Assembly (NCBI GenBank): GCA_001414345.1
Contig: LLCB01000155.1
Span: 62,001 to 126,000 of the forward strand
DNA length: 64,000 bases
Reading direction: 5' to 3'
Origin: Hymenoscyphus infarciens
Taxonomy: Eukaryota > Ascomycota > Leotiomycetes > Helotiales > Helotiaceae
The position numbers and the translations under genes were made by a program. Of the stretch, positions 26,901-38,506 are shown piece after piece. Below the pieces are notes generated by a model, which worked only from the letters and a program-made list of their open reading frames with translations, did no database searches and had not been told where the DNA came from. Positions within the stretch are counted from its first letter, which is position 1. Each line of letters begins with the position of its first letter.

Positions 26901-29040
26901 GCGCTTATAGTACCTTTCTCTCTCCTTTTACTTTTATTATAAGAAGTTAAGCTATATAGTCTAATCCTAGTAGGTCTAAAGACCTTTACTAGGTTACTAC
27001 GTTCTTAGTAGAGAAGGTAAGGTTAATTATAGAGTTATAGGAGCTCTCTCTTCTCTATATAGCTTTACTATAGAGTATATCTCTCTCTAGTACCTATAAT
27101 ATAGCAAGTTTAAAGACAAGGTCTACGTTCCTATTATATCTCTTATATATATCTTATAAGAGGTAATAAGTATTTAGGTTACCTATTATAAGTACTCTTC
27201 TTAGTCTCGCTTACTAGAGTATATTCTTAATTAATATCTACCTTATCTATAAGTTATAGACTAAGTAGACTATTATCTTATCTACTCCCTCTCTTATTAT
27301 TATACTTACCTAGTTCTTACTTATAATATACGTCTAACTTACTTTTAGATATCTTTTATATATAAAGAGTACTACTACTCTATCTAACTAGATTATATTA
27401 TATCTTAAGCTTAAGAAGTAGCTAAGAGAGTCTCTTATACTATTCTATACTAGTTCTTAGATTACTAATATATTATATTCCTTCTTATAATTTAGAGCTA
27501 TATTAAGGGCTTTTAGTATCTTCCTTATATTCTAGTATAGTACTATTATACTTATAGTAGTTCTATAAGTAGGGTTTAAGTTACTTCTATTTCTTCTCTA
27601 TTTAAATCTCTTATTATATTAAAGGAGCTTCTTAGCCTCTCTAGGAACTAGGTTAAGTTATTACTATTTATATATCTTACTTTATTTATATCTATTAGCT
27701 TCTTTAGTATAGATTCTTATCTCTATCTCTTTCTTAAGCTTTATAAGCTCTTTTTCTAGTTAAAAGTAAATAGATAAGGTATCTCTACCTTACTCTTCTT
27801 TAAAAGTCTTTATAAGTTTATAAATATAGTTATCTTATTAAGATATTATTCTCTTACCTATCTATAATATTACTCCTCTATATAGTACTCTTTTATAAAT
27901 ACTAGGTGTTCTCTTTTATAATTCCTATACTTTACTAAGTATTCTTTTAGATCCTTCTTACTAGAGTACTCTTCCTTACCCCCTTTATACCTCTTATATA
28001 TATATTAGGTATATCTCTTATCTTATTTATAGAAGTATACTATATACCTCTACTTTTAACACTTATAGTACCTCTATACTACTACTTCTAAGATATATCT
28101 CTTATATAAGAAGTGTTATACCTCTTATAGTATTCCTCTTATATATAGTCTCCTCGCTTTCTCTATTATTACTACTTTAAGGATATAGTTCCTTTAAGCT
28201 AGTCTCTCTTATCTTTAACACTCTCTACGTCTATTTCCTTATTATATAATCTTTAGTATCCTTATACTAGAGGCTTAAGAGATACTTTATAGTATACTCT
28301 TTATCTTATTCTTAAGTATATTCGTCGAGGCTCTTTTTATAAGTACTACTAGCGTTCTTACTACTACTACTATTCCTTATCTAAATACCTTCTTTACCTA
28401 GCTATTATCTTATATATATCCTACCTATTTCTCTTCCTTAAACCTTATTATAATATCCCTACTCTAGAGCTTTTAAGCTACTATTACTCCTACTCTATAT
28501 TTACTTATATTTATAGCTCTAATTACCTCCTTTAGTAATAGCTTATCCTTCTCTTTATCTATCTCTATTACTTAGACTATAATCTCCTTTATATATTTAG
28601 CTAGTACTACGTATTCCCTTTATAGTATAGTTACTACCTCTCTCTATAGTCTCTTAGTTCTAGCTCTCTTTACCTATATTAGACTACGCTCCTTTATTCC
28701 TCCTATTCTCTTAACTATAATAGTAAGCTCCTTTCTTAGAATTCTATATATAATCATATTATCCTCTCTCTTCTTAGTTCTTCTATACTTAAGTACTTTT
28801 CTTACTACTTTAATAATTACTTTAATACCTCTCTCCTCTATTACTAAGTTAAGTATTATTTAGATTAAGCTCTTCTTTATTATATCTATATAGTCTAATA
28901 CTCCCTTCTATCCCCTTATACTCTACTCTTCTTAGTTTATTATACTATCTTTATTAGTTACTAATACTCTAGAGAGGGGAATAGAGGCTCTTTATAAGCC
29001 TCTCTTTTTCCTACTACTACTACTACTATAATTATTTAAC
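23970..29040 (-). mobile_element. Non-LTR retrotransposon (LINE, Tad/I-like), RIP-mutated
   Basis: About 5 kb read from the minus strand past many stops. Near 28100-27950 a CCHC-like zinc-knuckle relic (YKCQK...YIVYFYK) is visible. Near 25700-25560 the reverse transcriptase shows a relic of PQGSPLSPILF followed by GFIDNINLL, the RIP-altered form of GFVDDxNLL that holds the catalytic aspartates. Downstream, FLEVELNRKLNQ and then LRYLQVVIGAYKATPVQNLEV match the C-terminal part of fungal LINE ORF2. No LTRs were found. The 5' and 3' limits are approximate; the ends grade into other RIP sequence. Confidence 0.75.
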
Positions 29041-29700
29041 ATAATTATAGAGTGCTTTAGTCTCTTTCTAGACTATCTAACGATCGTCTAAACGTATTTC
29101 GAGGCTTTTAGAGTTACTTTGTTAATTCTAAAAAAGTTTTAGTAGATAATATATAAGTAGATTAACTTATTATCTTTCTTAATTCTTTAGTAGATTAGTA
29201 ATAGTATAAGAAAACTCTTAATTAAAAAAGAAAAAAGTATAATCTAATTTAAATCTCTCTCTTTTCTAACTAGAATTTTCTCTAATTTTAAGATATATTA
29301 TTTAGAAGAATAGAATAGTTACTTTTCGATTAATTTAGAGAATATTCTATTCTAGGTATTTATAATTATTTAGAGAATAAAAGTATTAATTACTAAAGAA
29401 AAAAGAAAGAAGAAAAAGAATACTTAGTTAAGAAGTAGATAAGGATATTAAATCCTATTAATCTCTTAGAATAAGTACTAGTCTAAATACCGCGTTTTCT
29501 TTTAAGCTTAGAGAACTATAATCTTATAGTATATACTTATATAAATTATATAGTTAAGGTTTCCTCGAAATGTCTAGCTTACTTACTAGATATCTTCGAG
29601 TTACACGATAACTCAAGCGTCTCGAATTCGCCTTTCTAGATTACTTCACGCGCTACTACTATGAATACCTAGGCTAGCTAGATCGCTTGGATCTATTTCA
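29041..29700. other. AT-rich RIP margin before gene island
   Basis: RIP-mutated sequence up to about 29,600, with normal composition returning by about 29,700. The part near 29220-29400 resembles the reverse complement of 20150-20300. No gene. Confidence 0.55.
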
Positions 29701-29959
29701 AGTCTAGAACTAAGTGAGTGAGTGAGTATAGCCAGCGAGATCTTGCGACGCCCGCTGTCGCTCAAGCATATGCCCTGTAGTGTTCACCACCTAGAAGAGA
29801 TTCCTCACAAAGCTCGTGGTGGCTAGCTATGGCCATAACCATTTTCAACTCACCCACCATACGATTGAGAGAGAAAATATCAAGTATTAACACATCTCCC
29901 AACCAAACTCCAACCCCCTATCCCAATTTCCCTAAATCACTCTAACCTAACTAAGCTCA

Positions 29960-30960
29960 GATCCACCTACGCCTCTCCGAGTAGCAATCCCAGAGTTCCA
30001 ACTTCTATCCCAAACCTTCTCAAACTCCTACTTATAACCCTCCTTAGCAACTATACTAGGACTAGCAACCTCGGGCAGCGGTCCCCCAACAGGCTTCAAG
30101 CACTCAAGACTAACATCCGACTCCACGGTACTTTCTATTCGCTGCCGACATGAGGACCGTTGGGATGGGTGTGATAGCAGTTTTCTCGCCCTTGGTCGTT
30201 TGGATGAGGGAGAGATTGTAGTTATTCCCCGTAGTGGGGGAGCAGGGTGCTAGAGGCGTATTAAGGAGAATGGAGGAGTCACTAAAGGCTACGAGTCAAA
30301 ACGCTGGATGATTCACAAAAAAAAAATGGAGAGAGAGGGAGAGGGGAGATAAAAAGGCCTTTCGTACGGATATTCCTCTACGACTGCCCTTTCGTATCTT
30401 TACAAGACACTGGTGCATTATTTTAAAGACTTGTCGCGAGCGTAGCACAAGTCCCGTTTTCCGCGGGGGGAGGAGTCCTCGCCCTTTCAACGATACTCGT
30501 TTTCGCCTACGCAATCAAATCAGATACACAGACGTTGTAAGAGCATTTTTGCAAGTCCCAACCTCCGTCCTGGGAGTCAGTCCCGGGAATTTAATATTAT
30601 TAGCCACCCCCTCGAAGAACAGCACGTACCTGGCTGTCGTTGTAAAATCAAATCCCGGCGGCGTTCCCAGATAGTAATGGCGATAATCAACCTCCCCAAC
30701 CGTGAGGAAGGAACTTGGTGTGATGGTGCTGCATGCTTGTCTTAGGCGTTGATCGTTGGAGGCGAAGTGGGGGTTGGAATTACAGTCACTGCCTCCGCTT
30801 GAAGTTGCGGCTTTGAGCTCTTGTTTGGTTTCGAAGCCTACGGTCCAGGTCAGGGGTTGACGGGTTGAGGGGTGAGAGTGGTGTTGAATGCGATGCTTCC
30901 AATGCTTGTTAATGTTGCGTTTCCGATGCTGCAGGAATCGAAATATCACGAGACAACGAC
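29960..30960 (-). pseudogene. Decayed gene for a secreted or membrane-anchored protein
   Basis: Several minus-strand pieces look like former coding sequence but no longer join in one frame. A segment at about 30930-30855 reads CSIGNATLTSIGSIAFNTTL with NxT glycosylation sites and runs into a TGA. The next piece, one base out of frame, reads LTWTVGFETKQ, then YYLGTPPGFDF and VGTCKNALTT (to 30515). A third piece near 30135-29960 reads VESDVSLECLKPVGGPLPEV and has an in-frame TAG. The pattern resembles a fungal family of extracellular proteins with a YLGTPPxFDF motif that I recognise only loosely. Probably a pseudogene; gaps and frame breaks might instead hide introns. Confidence 0.4.
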
Positions 30961-32060
30961 TTCTCTTTCATACTGAGAATAGTACCTCCTATTCATACCC
31001 ATTCATAAAGATAAAGCATCTGATAGAAATAAGAAAGAAGCGTGGAGGCGGAGAAGGAGGAAAAAGAATTTCTGTAACCCAAAAGCTCTTGGTATCCGGG
31101 GTAGGAAATTGAGATGGAAGCCTCTAAACAAAGGTCGTTCGACACCACAACACACATTCGTCTCGCACAAGATAGCTATAGCTAGGAGAGGTATCAAAAA
31201 TACTAACCTGCATACTCTCGCGCCATCCGTCCATAGGGCTTTGCAGGAATATTTACAGACTCACTCTCACTTGAGAGCACCTCGTAAAGTTCCCACATAC
31301 CAGCAGAGGCGGCTTCCTCGCACTTGCAGGTAATGGATGCGCTCCACTATGAAGCATTTCAACCCAAACTCAAAACTGACCATGTTGGGAAGGAACGTTG
31401 CCTCCTCAAGTGCCTCATCGTGAGATTTTAAATAAAGTTGTTGTTGTTGAGCCACCACCCGTTTGTTACTGCTCCACAGCGCCAAGGCGGGCAAAACGGG
31501 AAGGCGCTGATCTGTTGATGCCTGCTTGCACCTCACCGCACTTAATTATTGTTTCCATCATTGCTTGTACAGTAAATTTGAAAAGACGTGAGAAGCAATA
31601 AATCTTTCTTCCTGAAGGACATCAAAAATGTCGTCGTGAAAGCTCCACGCCGAGCAAGCACTTCGTACTCAAATGACCGATGTTTTCCGCCAGGTCATCC
31701 CTCCAACTCCACCTACCTCCGTATAGAACGAAGTGGAGATCTTGCATCAAAACACGGCACCTGGGCTCGTATTGAATAAACAGATCAGCGCAATCACGAG
31801 ATCGCATTCATTCAGCCTCTTGCCAGCAAGAAGGCGTCCTCGCCAAGCTGACCCTTGACGTCAGTTTGCCAGCAAAGCATCCAACGATCCAAGGGTGAAA
31901 AATGGTGGGGAAGGCTCGTACCGGCATGTCGCCGCAAGTGCCGTGAGGTTCTGACTCTGAGAGCTCAATCCGGAAATAGAAACTGGGGTCGCGACTTCCT
32001 GGAAGAATACGAGAAAGTGGAAAGATGTTGAGGGAAAGAGCATTCGGAGGGGTAGGAGGT
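30961..32060. other. Intergenic region upstream of cerato-platanin gene
   Basis: About 1.1 kb of normal composition with several short overlapping frames on both strands, none with recognisable protein content, splice structure or codon bias. I see no supported gene. Confidence 0.5.
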
Positions 32061-32067
32061 ACATACC

Positions 32068-32074
32068 TTATAAG
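32068..32074 (+). promoter_or_regulatory. TATA-like box of the cerato-platanin gene
   Basis: TTATAAG about 150 bp upstream of the ATG at 32223, followed by a pyrimidine-rich leader (CTCTTCTTCTTCC at about 32095-32110), as is common before transcription starts of strongly expressed filamentous fungal genes. Confidence 0.5.
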
Positions 32075-32222
32075 AAGACCTTTCGCCCTCACGAATCTCT
32101 TCTTCTTCCATCATCATTCATCAACATCAATTCATCGCATCCAAACATCACCACTTCCACACTTGCTCAATCAATATCCCCATCTCTTCAAAACCACCAT
32201 CAACAATACCAACCCACTCAAC

Positions 32223-32707
32223 ATGCAATTCCCAACTTTCTCCCTTCTTGCATCTCTCATTGCTTCCGCAACAGCCATCACGGTCTCCTATGGTTGGTGC
32301 TCCCTCACCCTTCTCCCGGGAAAAGATTGTCTGCCAAAGATCTCTGCTAACTTTCAATTCCAGACACTGGTTACGACGATGCTGGACGCTCTCTCGCCGA
32401 TGTCTCATGCAGCGACGGATCCAACGGCCTCCTCACAAAAGGTTACACCACCCAAGGCTCACTCCCAAGCTTCCCACGGGTCGGAGGCGCCTCCACTGTT
32501 GCGGGATGGAACTCGGCCAGCTGCGGAGAATGCTACAACCTGAGCTGGCAAGGCAACTCGATCAACGTTCTCGTCATCGACCACGCCGGCGAGGGATTCA
32601 ACATTGGATTGCAAGCACTCAACCAATTGACCAACGGACAAGCCAGCACTCTCGGACGCATCGACGCCGGATACACCAAGGTTGATGCAAGTCAGTGTGG
32701 ATTGTAA
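32223..32707 (+). CDS. Cerato-platanin family secreted protein
   Basis: Two exons, 32223-32292 and 32364-32707, with a 71-bp intron (GTTGGT...CCAG, TGCTAAC branch), encode 137 residues. Residues 1-18 form a signal peptide (hydrophobic, ending ASATA). The mature protein starts near [15 protein letters not shown], the hallmark start of cerato-platanins. The four conserved cysteines are at 39, 77, 80 and 135, and the protein ends SQCGL as the family does; length is also typical. Family members are small secreted double-psi beta-barrel proteins found in the wall and medium; in plant-associated fungi they bind chitin oligomers and are recognised by plants as elicitors. The frame is intact. It stands alone, with a decayed gene upstream and over a kilobase of non-coding sequence downstream. 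The reading frame at 32025-32543 that overlaps it is just the unspliced form. Confidence 0.95.
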
Positions 32708-34090
32708 GCGACCTTCGAGGGTCTTTGTGAGGAATTGTGCCAACCAAGGCGTTTGTTAATGGGTTATGGGTGAGGTCCAGATGGACGGTAATGGTGTTTG
32801 TGCATTAATCCGAGGTGGCATGCATTATTGTAATCGTAATAGAAGAATCTTTCGGTGGCATTGATTGACTTTGCAGAGTGATCGTCCATATTGTGCCAGC
32901 TTCCACTATGTGCCCCCAATGAACCAGCCCAGGTCCAGGTATTGCCATTGCAGAATTTTTTGGTTTTTCTGGACGCAGAACGCACCTGCACAAATATATC
33001 AAGTCGTTCTACCCATATCCAGACCCGTATAGCGTTTTCATTGGTGTCTTTTGCCTAGTCCAGGCCCGAAATTTGGGAAAGGCGCGCTCCTTAATGCTCC
33101 AAGCAGTTGCCCTCCCTTTCCTTTCTCTTTTGGTATTTTCGGAAAAGCCCAAGGCTCGAGCAGATACCGAAAGCACCAATCCATCACATCGGACTCGACT
33201 CTTGTTCGTGGTTTTAAATGCCTCTCCTGGATATCGCGCGGGGTCGTGCGAGGTGGTGCGAATGGTGCGTACGCATTCGGAAGTTCGAGGCTCAATAGCC
33301 AACTACAGTTTAATTGCTTCCTTCCTTTCGAATTCCGCAGGAGGAAGGCAAGAAACAGTTCGCGTGAGAGTGTTGTTGATTCAGATAGGTCGTGGTGTTT
33401 TGTACTCTTCACGTTTCCTCGCAGGCTGTTGAACGGAAACTGGGCTGGAATTCTGCCATGCCTCACCGCTTTCTTTGAACCCAACTTGACGAGACTCTTC
33501 AAGATTGTTTGCTCTGCTTCAGTCGAGACACCTTCAGGTATTTTGAGAATGAAAGGATTCTACCCGAAACTCGTCAGCTAAATTTGTAGCGCACTCGAGA
33601 TGTGTTTTCGACGGGCTCTTGCAAGAATCTAGTGATTCTTTGTCGATTTGAAGAGGAGTATCGTGATGTTTTTGATGTGGTACATGGCAAGACCTCCAGG
33701 TTGCTACGCTTTCTCCTAGCGGAAAAGAGTGATGGGATGCAATGGGCCAATGCTTTTAGCCCTTGTATCAGAAGTTGAAAGAATTGGTGATTCACAATGC
33801 GTCGATTCACTCAAAATCACGAACCGCCGAGAGAGCGGCGCGACTTTCCAGAATCTTCACAAAGCCTCGCTGCGAGTCGCGGTTGCAACTCGACGCGACT
33901 CGATGCCACCCTTTATTCTCTTCAGAAACAGCCAGAGCCATATAGTACTCGATAAGTACCAACAAGTCGCGGTCAATCTCCAGTCACAACCCCAAATCCC
34001 AAACTCTTCTCAACCAGCAAAATATCAGAATACCAAGAGCCGGCGACTCTCCAACCAGATTGGTGGATAGAGCATTTCAGATACACCACC
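32708..34090. other. Intergenic region, no supported gene
   Basis: 1.4 kb. Overlapping open frames occur here (for example 33051-33581 on plus and 33038-33502 on minus), but they contradict each other, contain no recognisable motif and give low-complexity, Arg/Ser-rich products. I treat them as chance frames. A T-rich stretch after 33890 precedes the next gene. Confidence 0.5.
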
Positions 34091-34881
34091 ATGGCCCCTC
34101 GAATGTTCCCACCCAACTTCGTGGATCGATTATTCAAATTCCAAGGGTAAGTCCATCACCAGCTTCACCCAATATTCTCTAACTCGATGATCACAGATTC
34201 AAAATCTACCATCGACAAATCGACGACGTCCCCTCTGACCTATTTATCGAGCTTGACTGCGACCCGGCATTCCTCTGCGCCGCCTCCTACCGCTTAGGTC
34301 GCTGGGCAATCCGAAATGGAAACCCCTACATCATCATCCCCCGGGTCGAATGGTTCAAGCTCGCTTTCTCCCGTTTCTGTGAATGGACACAAACCGAGAA
34401 AATCACCACCGCTTACATCGACCAAGACGGTTCTTTGAGGAACATCACCTACGCCGCTCTCTGGGAAGTAGGACGGAAATTCGAGGCGCCAAAATTCCAG
34501 AACCAAGTCGTCAAAACCTTTCTCGATGATTTCGATGTTGATCCGATTCGAGCTTTGGAGCTCAGCGGATTCGACTGGCTTTCCGAGAAGCATCGTTTGC
34601 CTGTGGAAAGACTTGGGACTCATCCGTTTCTGCATTTCTTGGCCCGGATGGTCATGTATGCTTCGCCTAACGAGTACTGGACGAGACTCGTTGAGAATGG
34701 GGGGTTCACGGCGATGATGCTGGCGGAGTGGATGGGCGAGAAGTATCGGGAGCTGTTTAATGTTTGGAAGTGTGATCCGAGGGTGGGGCTCGATAGGGTG
34801 GAGTGGCTGCTGAAGACGGAGGAGGACGTGGAGTGTCCGGTTGCGAGGTTGATGGATACGTTGACGATTAGCGATGATTGA
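34091..34881 (+). CDS. Hypothetical protein, BTB-like C-terminal fold
   Basis: Two exons, 34091-34146 and 34197-34881, with a 50-bp intron (GTAAGT...ACAG, preceded by CTAACTC as branch site), give 246 residues. The start ATG lies in ACCATGG, a good initiation context. There is no signal peptide or membrane span. The segment NITYAALWEVGRKFEAPKFQNQVVKTF resembles the helix region that follows the BTB/POZ fold in many fungal proteins (usual form LY.LADKL..P.LQN..), and FIELDCDPAFLCAASYRLGRW may be a diverged BTB core. I cannot show a full BTB domain, and the product could equally be an unrelated lineage-specific protein. It is intact, with a GC-rich coding strand unlike its repeat surroundings. 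Confidence 0.6.
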
Positions 34882-35139
34882 GAGATGGAAGGGGGCGGTT
34901 TACATGCGGACGCACTAGGATAGACGGTTGGTTGTCTTGGGGAGAGAGAGAAAATTGGTGAGATTTTTTTTCAACGCATAAGAATGATCATACCCTTGCA
35001 AATAACTTCCTTGGTGTAAATTTTCAAGGTAAGCGGGGTTTTTTTAGTCTTTGCCATTTTACATCTCAACTCTCGCGTATTTAATTGCGTCTGCTTCTAG
35101 ACGATTGTCCGTGTAGGCCATCAATTATCAAATTGGCTA
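34882..35139. other. Intergenic, probable 3' region of the preceding gene
   Basis: About 260 bp downstream of the stop; nothing beyond T-rich stretches that may serve as polyadenylation signals. Confidence 0.4.
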
Positions 35140-35405
35140 TCGAAGAAAGAGGTGTAAGTATGCTATTGATTGATTGTCCAGTAAGCCAACGATATATTTG
35201 GGGGCCGGAAATGCACGTTGTCGAGTGAGCTATCAAACGGTCGAGTAAGCTACAAAAAAGCTCTCAAGGTAACCTGTGAATTATTAAGTAAGCTGTCCAA
35301 TTGTTGAGAAAGCTATCACTTCTTCGAGTAAGCTATAGATTGAGTAAGCTAGCTATGTATCAAGCAAGATAAGCGGTAAAAAAAATATAAGTCGTAAGTA
35401 AGCTA
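35140..35405. repeat. Degenerate ~20-bp tandem repeat (GAGTAAGCTA motif)
   Basis: The word (G/A)A(G)TAAGCTA, or a one- to two-base variant, recurs at about 35223, 35243, 35286, 35306, 35326, 35342 and 35396, many at 20-bp spacing. It runs into the AT block that starts at about 35.4 kb. Either a minisatellite or the subterminal repeats of a DNA transposon whose body is the RIP-mutated block to the right. Confidence 0.55.
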
Positions 35406-36950
35406 AATAAAAATTAAGAGAGCAAGTATAAACGACGAGGAATCGACCTTCTTATCTTATTATTCGCTTATACTACTCTTTTATACTATTCATGGTTTTT
35501 CTAAATAGTCCTCGCAGTTATATCAAACTCTTTCTAATCGTGAAATATCAGTTAGCACTATATTTGTTGAAAGCGACTATGATAGAAGAAGAGCTATAGA
35601 CGAAATAAGAGAGTCGATTATTTAAGACATAGCTTTGTATAAAAAGAGGCGAGGCGAGGCGACTACGGCAGGTTTTATATATAACAAGTATATAGCTTCT
35701 TAATATAATACTCTTTTGTTAATATAAACTAGTATTATATTTATAGAGACTATAGTTTATAATACTATACTCTTTTTTGAATTTAGAGCTTATTTAGCTC
35801 GTATAAAGTAGTTAAATATATATATAGATATTTAACGAAATACTCTAAATAGTAACCTCGTATAAGTTAGTATATATTATTAATTGTTTCTTAATATATT
35901 AAGTAAATGTTTAGCTCGTAATATATATACTAGTGTATATCCTAGTATATATTCTTATATATAGTATAGATAGATGTCTTAATAGTAGTAAAAAAACATA
36001 TATATATAAAGTTTTAAAGATTTATCTCTCTAGAGGTCTAAAACTCTTTTTTGGTAATATATATTCTAATTATATATATACTAAGATATACGAGGTTAAA
36101 CGAGGGATTTATATTACTTTTAAATATATATACTAAATACTAGTATATATATATAATTATATATATATTATCTCCTAGTTTTTAGTAGTATATATCCTAG
36201 ATATATACGAGCTAAATAGGCTCTTATAAAAGTGTTTTAGTTAATAAAAGTTTTAATTAAAAGCTTATTTAGCTTAGATTAGTAGTTCTTTAAAAATATA
36301 TATACTACTAAAAATAATAAAGTAATATATATATATATATATATTATAATATATACTAACGTTTAACTAGTATATATTATAGTATATATCTTTACACTTA
36401 TACTTCTTTTAAATATAGATATAAAGATATATACTACTAAATTTAAATAATATACTCTTTTATTCTTTTAATCTTTAACTTTTATATATATATATTCCTT
36501 AATCTCTATTACTACTAGTACTAGTATAGCTCTACTATAAATATATAACTATAAAATCGAGTATATTATTATAATAATTAGAGTCGATATTTATAAATAA
36601 TATTAGTCTTTTATCTTATAATATAATAATACTTAAAGTAGTAGACTTTTTTTAAAGTAACTAAAACTAATAATAGTTATACTAAATATATATAAGAGAG
36701 CTAAATAGTAATTACTAATTCTTAATTAAAAGTAATAAGATAATTAAATATATACGTATATCTTTTAACTCTATACTCGTATATAAAGCTTATATATCTA
36801 AATTAAATAATATACGAGCTAAATAGGCTCTAATATAGTTATACGCTAACTTAGAAAGAAATCTAAGTTTAGTTAAGATATATATAACTTATTAAATATA
36901 GTGTTATATTAGTCAACGTAGCTTTTATACCTATCATAGTATTAGGTCTT
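35406..36950. other. AT-rich RIP block with a recurring palindromic motif
   Basis: 1.5 kb of TA-rich, CA/TG-poor sequence without a credible gene; the 67-codon frame at 35933 is low-complexity Ile/Tyr. ATACGAGCTAAATAGGCTC occurs near 36206 and 36812, and an inverted relative (GAGCTTATTTAGCTCGTAT) near 35787. Likely a small transposon remnant. Confidence 0.5.
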
Positions 36951-37179
36951 TGTATATGACTTATGCAAATCTGTGTTCTAAATAATCGATTCTGAAATAA
37001 GGACTTGGCAGTACCGTAGCAGTAACCTGTCTCCCGGTACGTGGAATCACTCTAGATAAAGAGACTTTCAAAAACCATAGCGAAATACGAGAAGATGCGG
37101 AGAATATTAAATAAACATAATGTGAACGCGGAAAGTCATTTTTTTTAGGTTTGTGTACGTTGCAGGCTATTTATTCTAT

Positions 37180-37413
37180 CTCCCGGTAGACAGAAAAGTT
37201 GGCACCACAATTTAGCAATCCTACCAGCTTCGCGACATATAACTTAGCAACAACTAACTATAAAAATATAACACAAATATAGGTAGATACGTAATATACT
37301 AAATTAATCTAAGACTAAGTCGTGAAAGTTTTTATCTTATTTACGTTAAGTTGTTAACGTTGCTACTTCTTGTAAAATAAAATTCTGCTGCCACTTTTTC
37401 TGTCCACCAGGAG
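37180..37413. mobile_element. MITE with CTCCCGGT inverted ends, copy 1
   Basis: 234 bp. Left end CTCCCGGTAGACAGAAAAG, right end the complement of CTCCTGGTGGACAGAAAAAG. The same ends bound a related element at 41932-42173. The interior is AT-rich and non-coding. Target duplication not clear. Confidence 0.65.
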
Positions 37414-38429
37414 GAGTCTGTGTCCACTGGGGGCGCGACTCGGTTGGTCTTCCCGCTTCTTTTCATCTCCTGACAAGCCAAAACATCTCATGACCTCTAT
37501 CAATCGCGAAGACATGGCAACGACATTGTCGGCTTGACATTGAAGTTGCAGGTCTCCACATCAAGAGAGCGGTAATCTTTACAGTCGCAAAATCGCGACT
37601 GGCGACCGCTATCATCCCCCCCCTCTACGGCTCTACCCCCATCTATCCCACTATCCCTCCCCATTTCCTATGTTATCTATCTTTCGGACCTGAATACCGC
37701 AACCTGTGGGTATATAAACTATGCCAAGCGAGCCTTGCATATTCTTGGGCCTTTTTTTTACTTCTTTCGTCTTTGAAAGATTGGTCCGAAGGCTGCAGGA
37801 AACAAATTTCGTCACCACGAAGAGGGGATGAAGAGGGGAAGGATTTCAGTGCGATAAGGGTGGGACTTTGATTTTGTTCAAGCTTTTTTCTTCGTTCTTC
37901 TTGGTTCGCGGCATCGTTCTTTACCATGGCCCTGGGTATGCATGTTCTCTCGATTTCTGTTTGAGTCTTTTGGGGTTCATGGCTGCCAAGTCGAGATTTT
38001 TCAGTCTCGATCCGCCCTCTGTTTCTGATGGGGTTGTTTGATAGAACCCTTTTAGGATCTCAACAATACAATTACCGTCCTGATATTTTCTCAGAAGTCT
38101 GGTATCCAAACCTTCAAATGGCGGAAGTGTCGAAGTTGCCAAGAAAGCAACATGCCATCCCCTTGCGCCAGTGCCTTGCGCCTACCTATGTCTATTGCAT
38201 ATTACCATAAAAGGTGTCTACCAGGATAATTTGCTTGTTCTGCTTGAAGGATTTCGTTCCCCCATCTTTCGATTCTTCCTTTTCGGATGCCATATCTTCT
38301 CTTTCTGGAATGCCAAGAGATAGATGATGAAGCAACGAGAAAGATAGCTTGGGCGGCTTTGATTAGCTGAGGATTGTTCATGGTATTTTCTTCAAGCGTG
38401 GGGCCCGGTTCATGGATGCAGAGAAAGGA
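37414..38429. other. Intergenic region upstream of amine oxidase gene
   Basis: About 1 kb without a supportable gene. Small opposing frames near 37673-38486 lack motifs or start context. Probably promoter sequence for the gene at 38507. Confidence 0.5.
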
Positions 38430-38437
38430 TATAAAAG
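38430..38437 (+). promoter_or_regulatory. TATA box of the amine oxidase gene
   Basis: TATAAAAG 77 bp upstream of the ATG at 38507, so the 5' leader is short. Confidence 0.6.
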
Positions 38438-38506
38438 GTTCAGAGCTCCTCCGCAAATCAAACACCACCCAGAGAACCCTTCTCACATCTCCCGGTCTTG
38501 ATCATA

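Noticed and set aside
32025..32543. 172-codon frame across the cerato-platanin gene
   Set aside because: It reads through the 71-bp intron and changes frame; the spliced model gives all family landmarks.
33009..33581. Several long overlapping frames on both strands (up to 176 codons)
   Set aside because: They exclude each other, give Arg/Ser-rich products without motifs, and show no splice or promoter logic.
38498..38506. Upstream extension of the amine oxidase frame from a TTG
   Set aside because: The ATG at 38507 gives a proper signal peptide and fits the TATA position.
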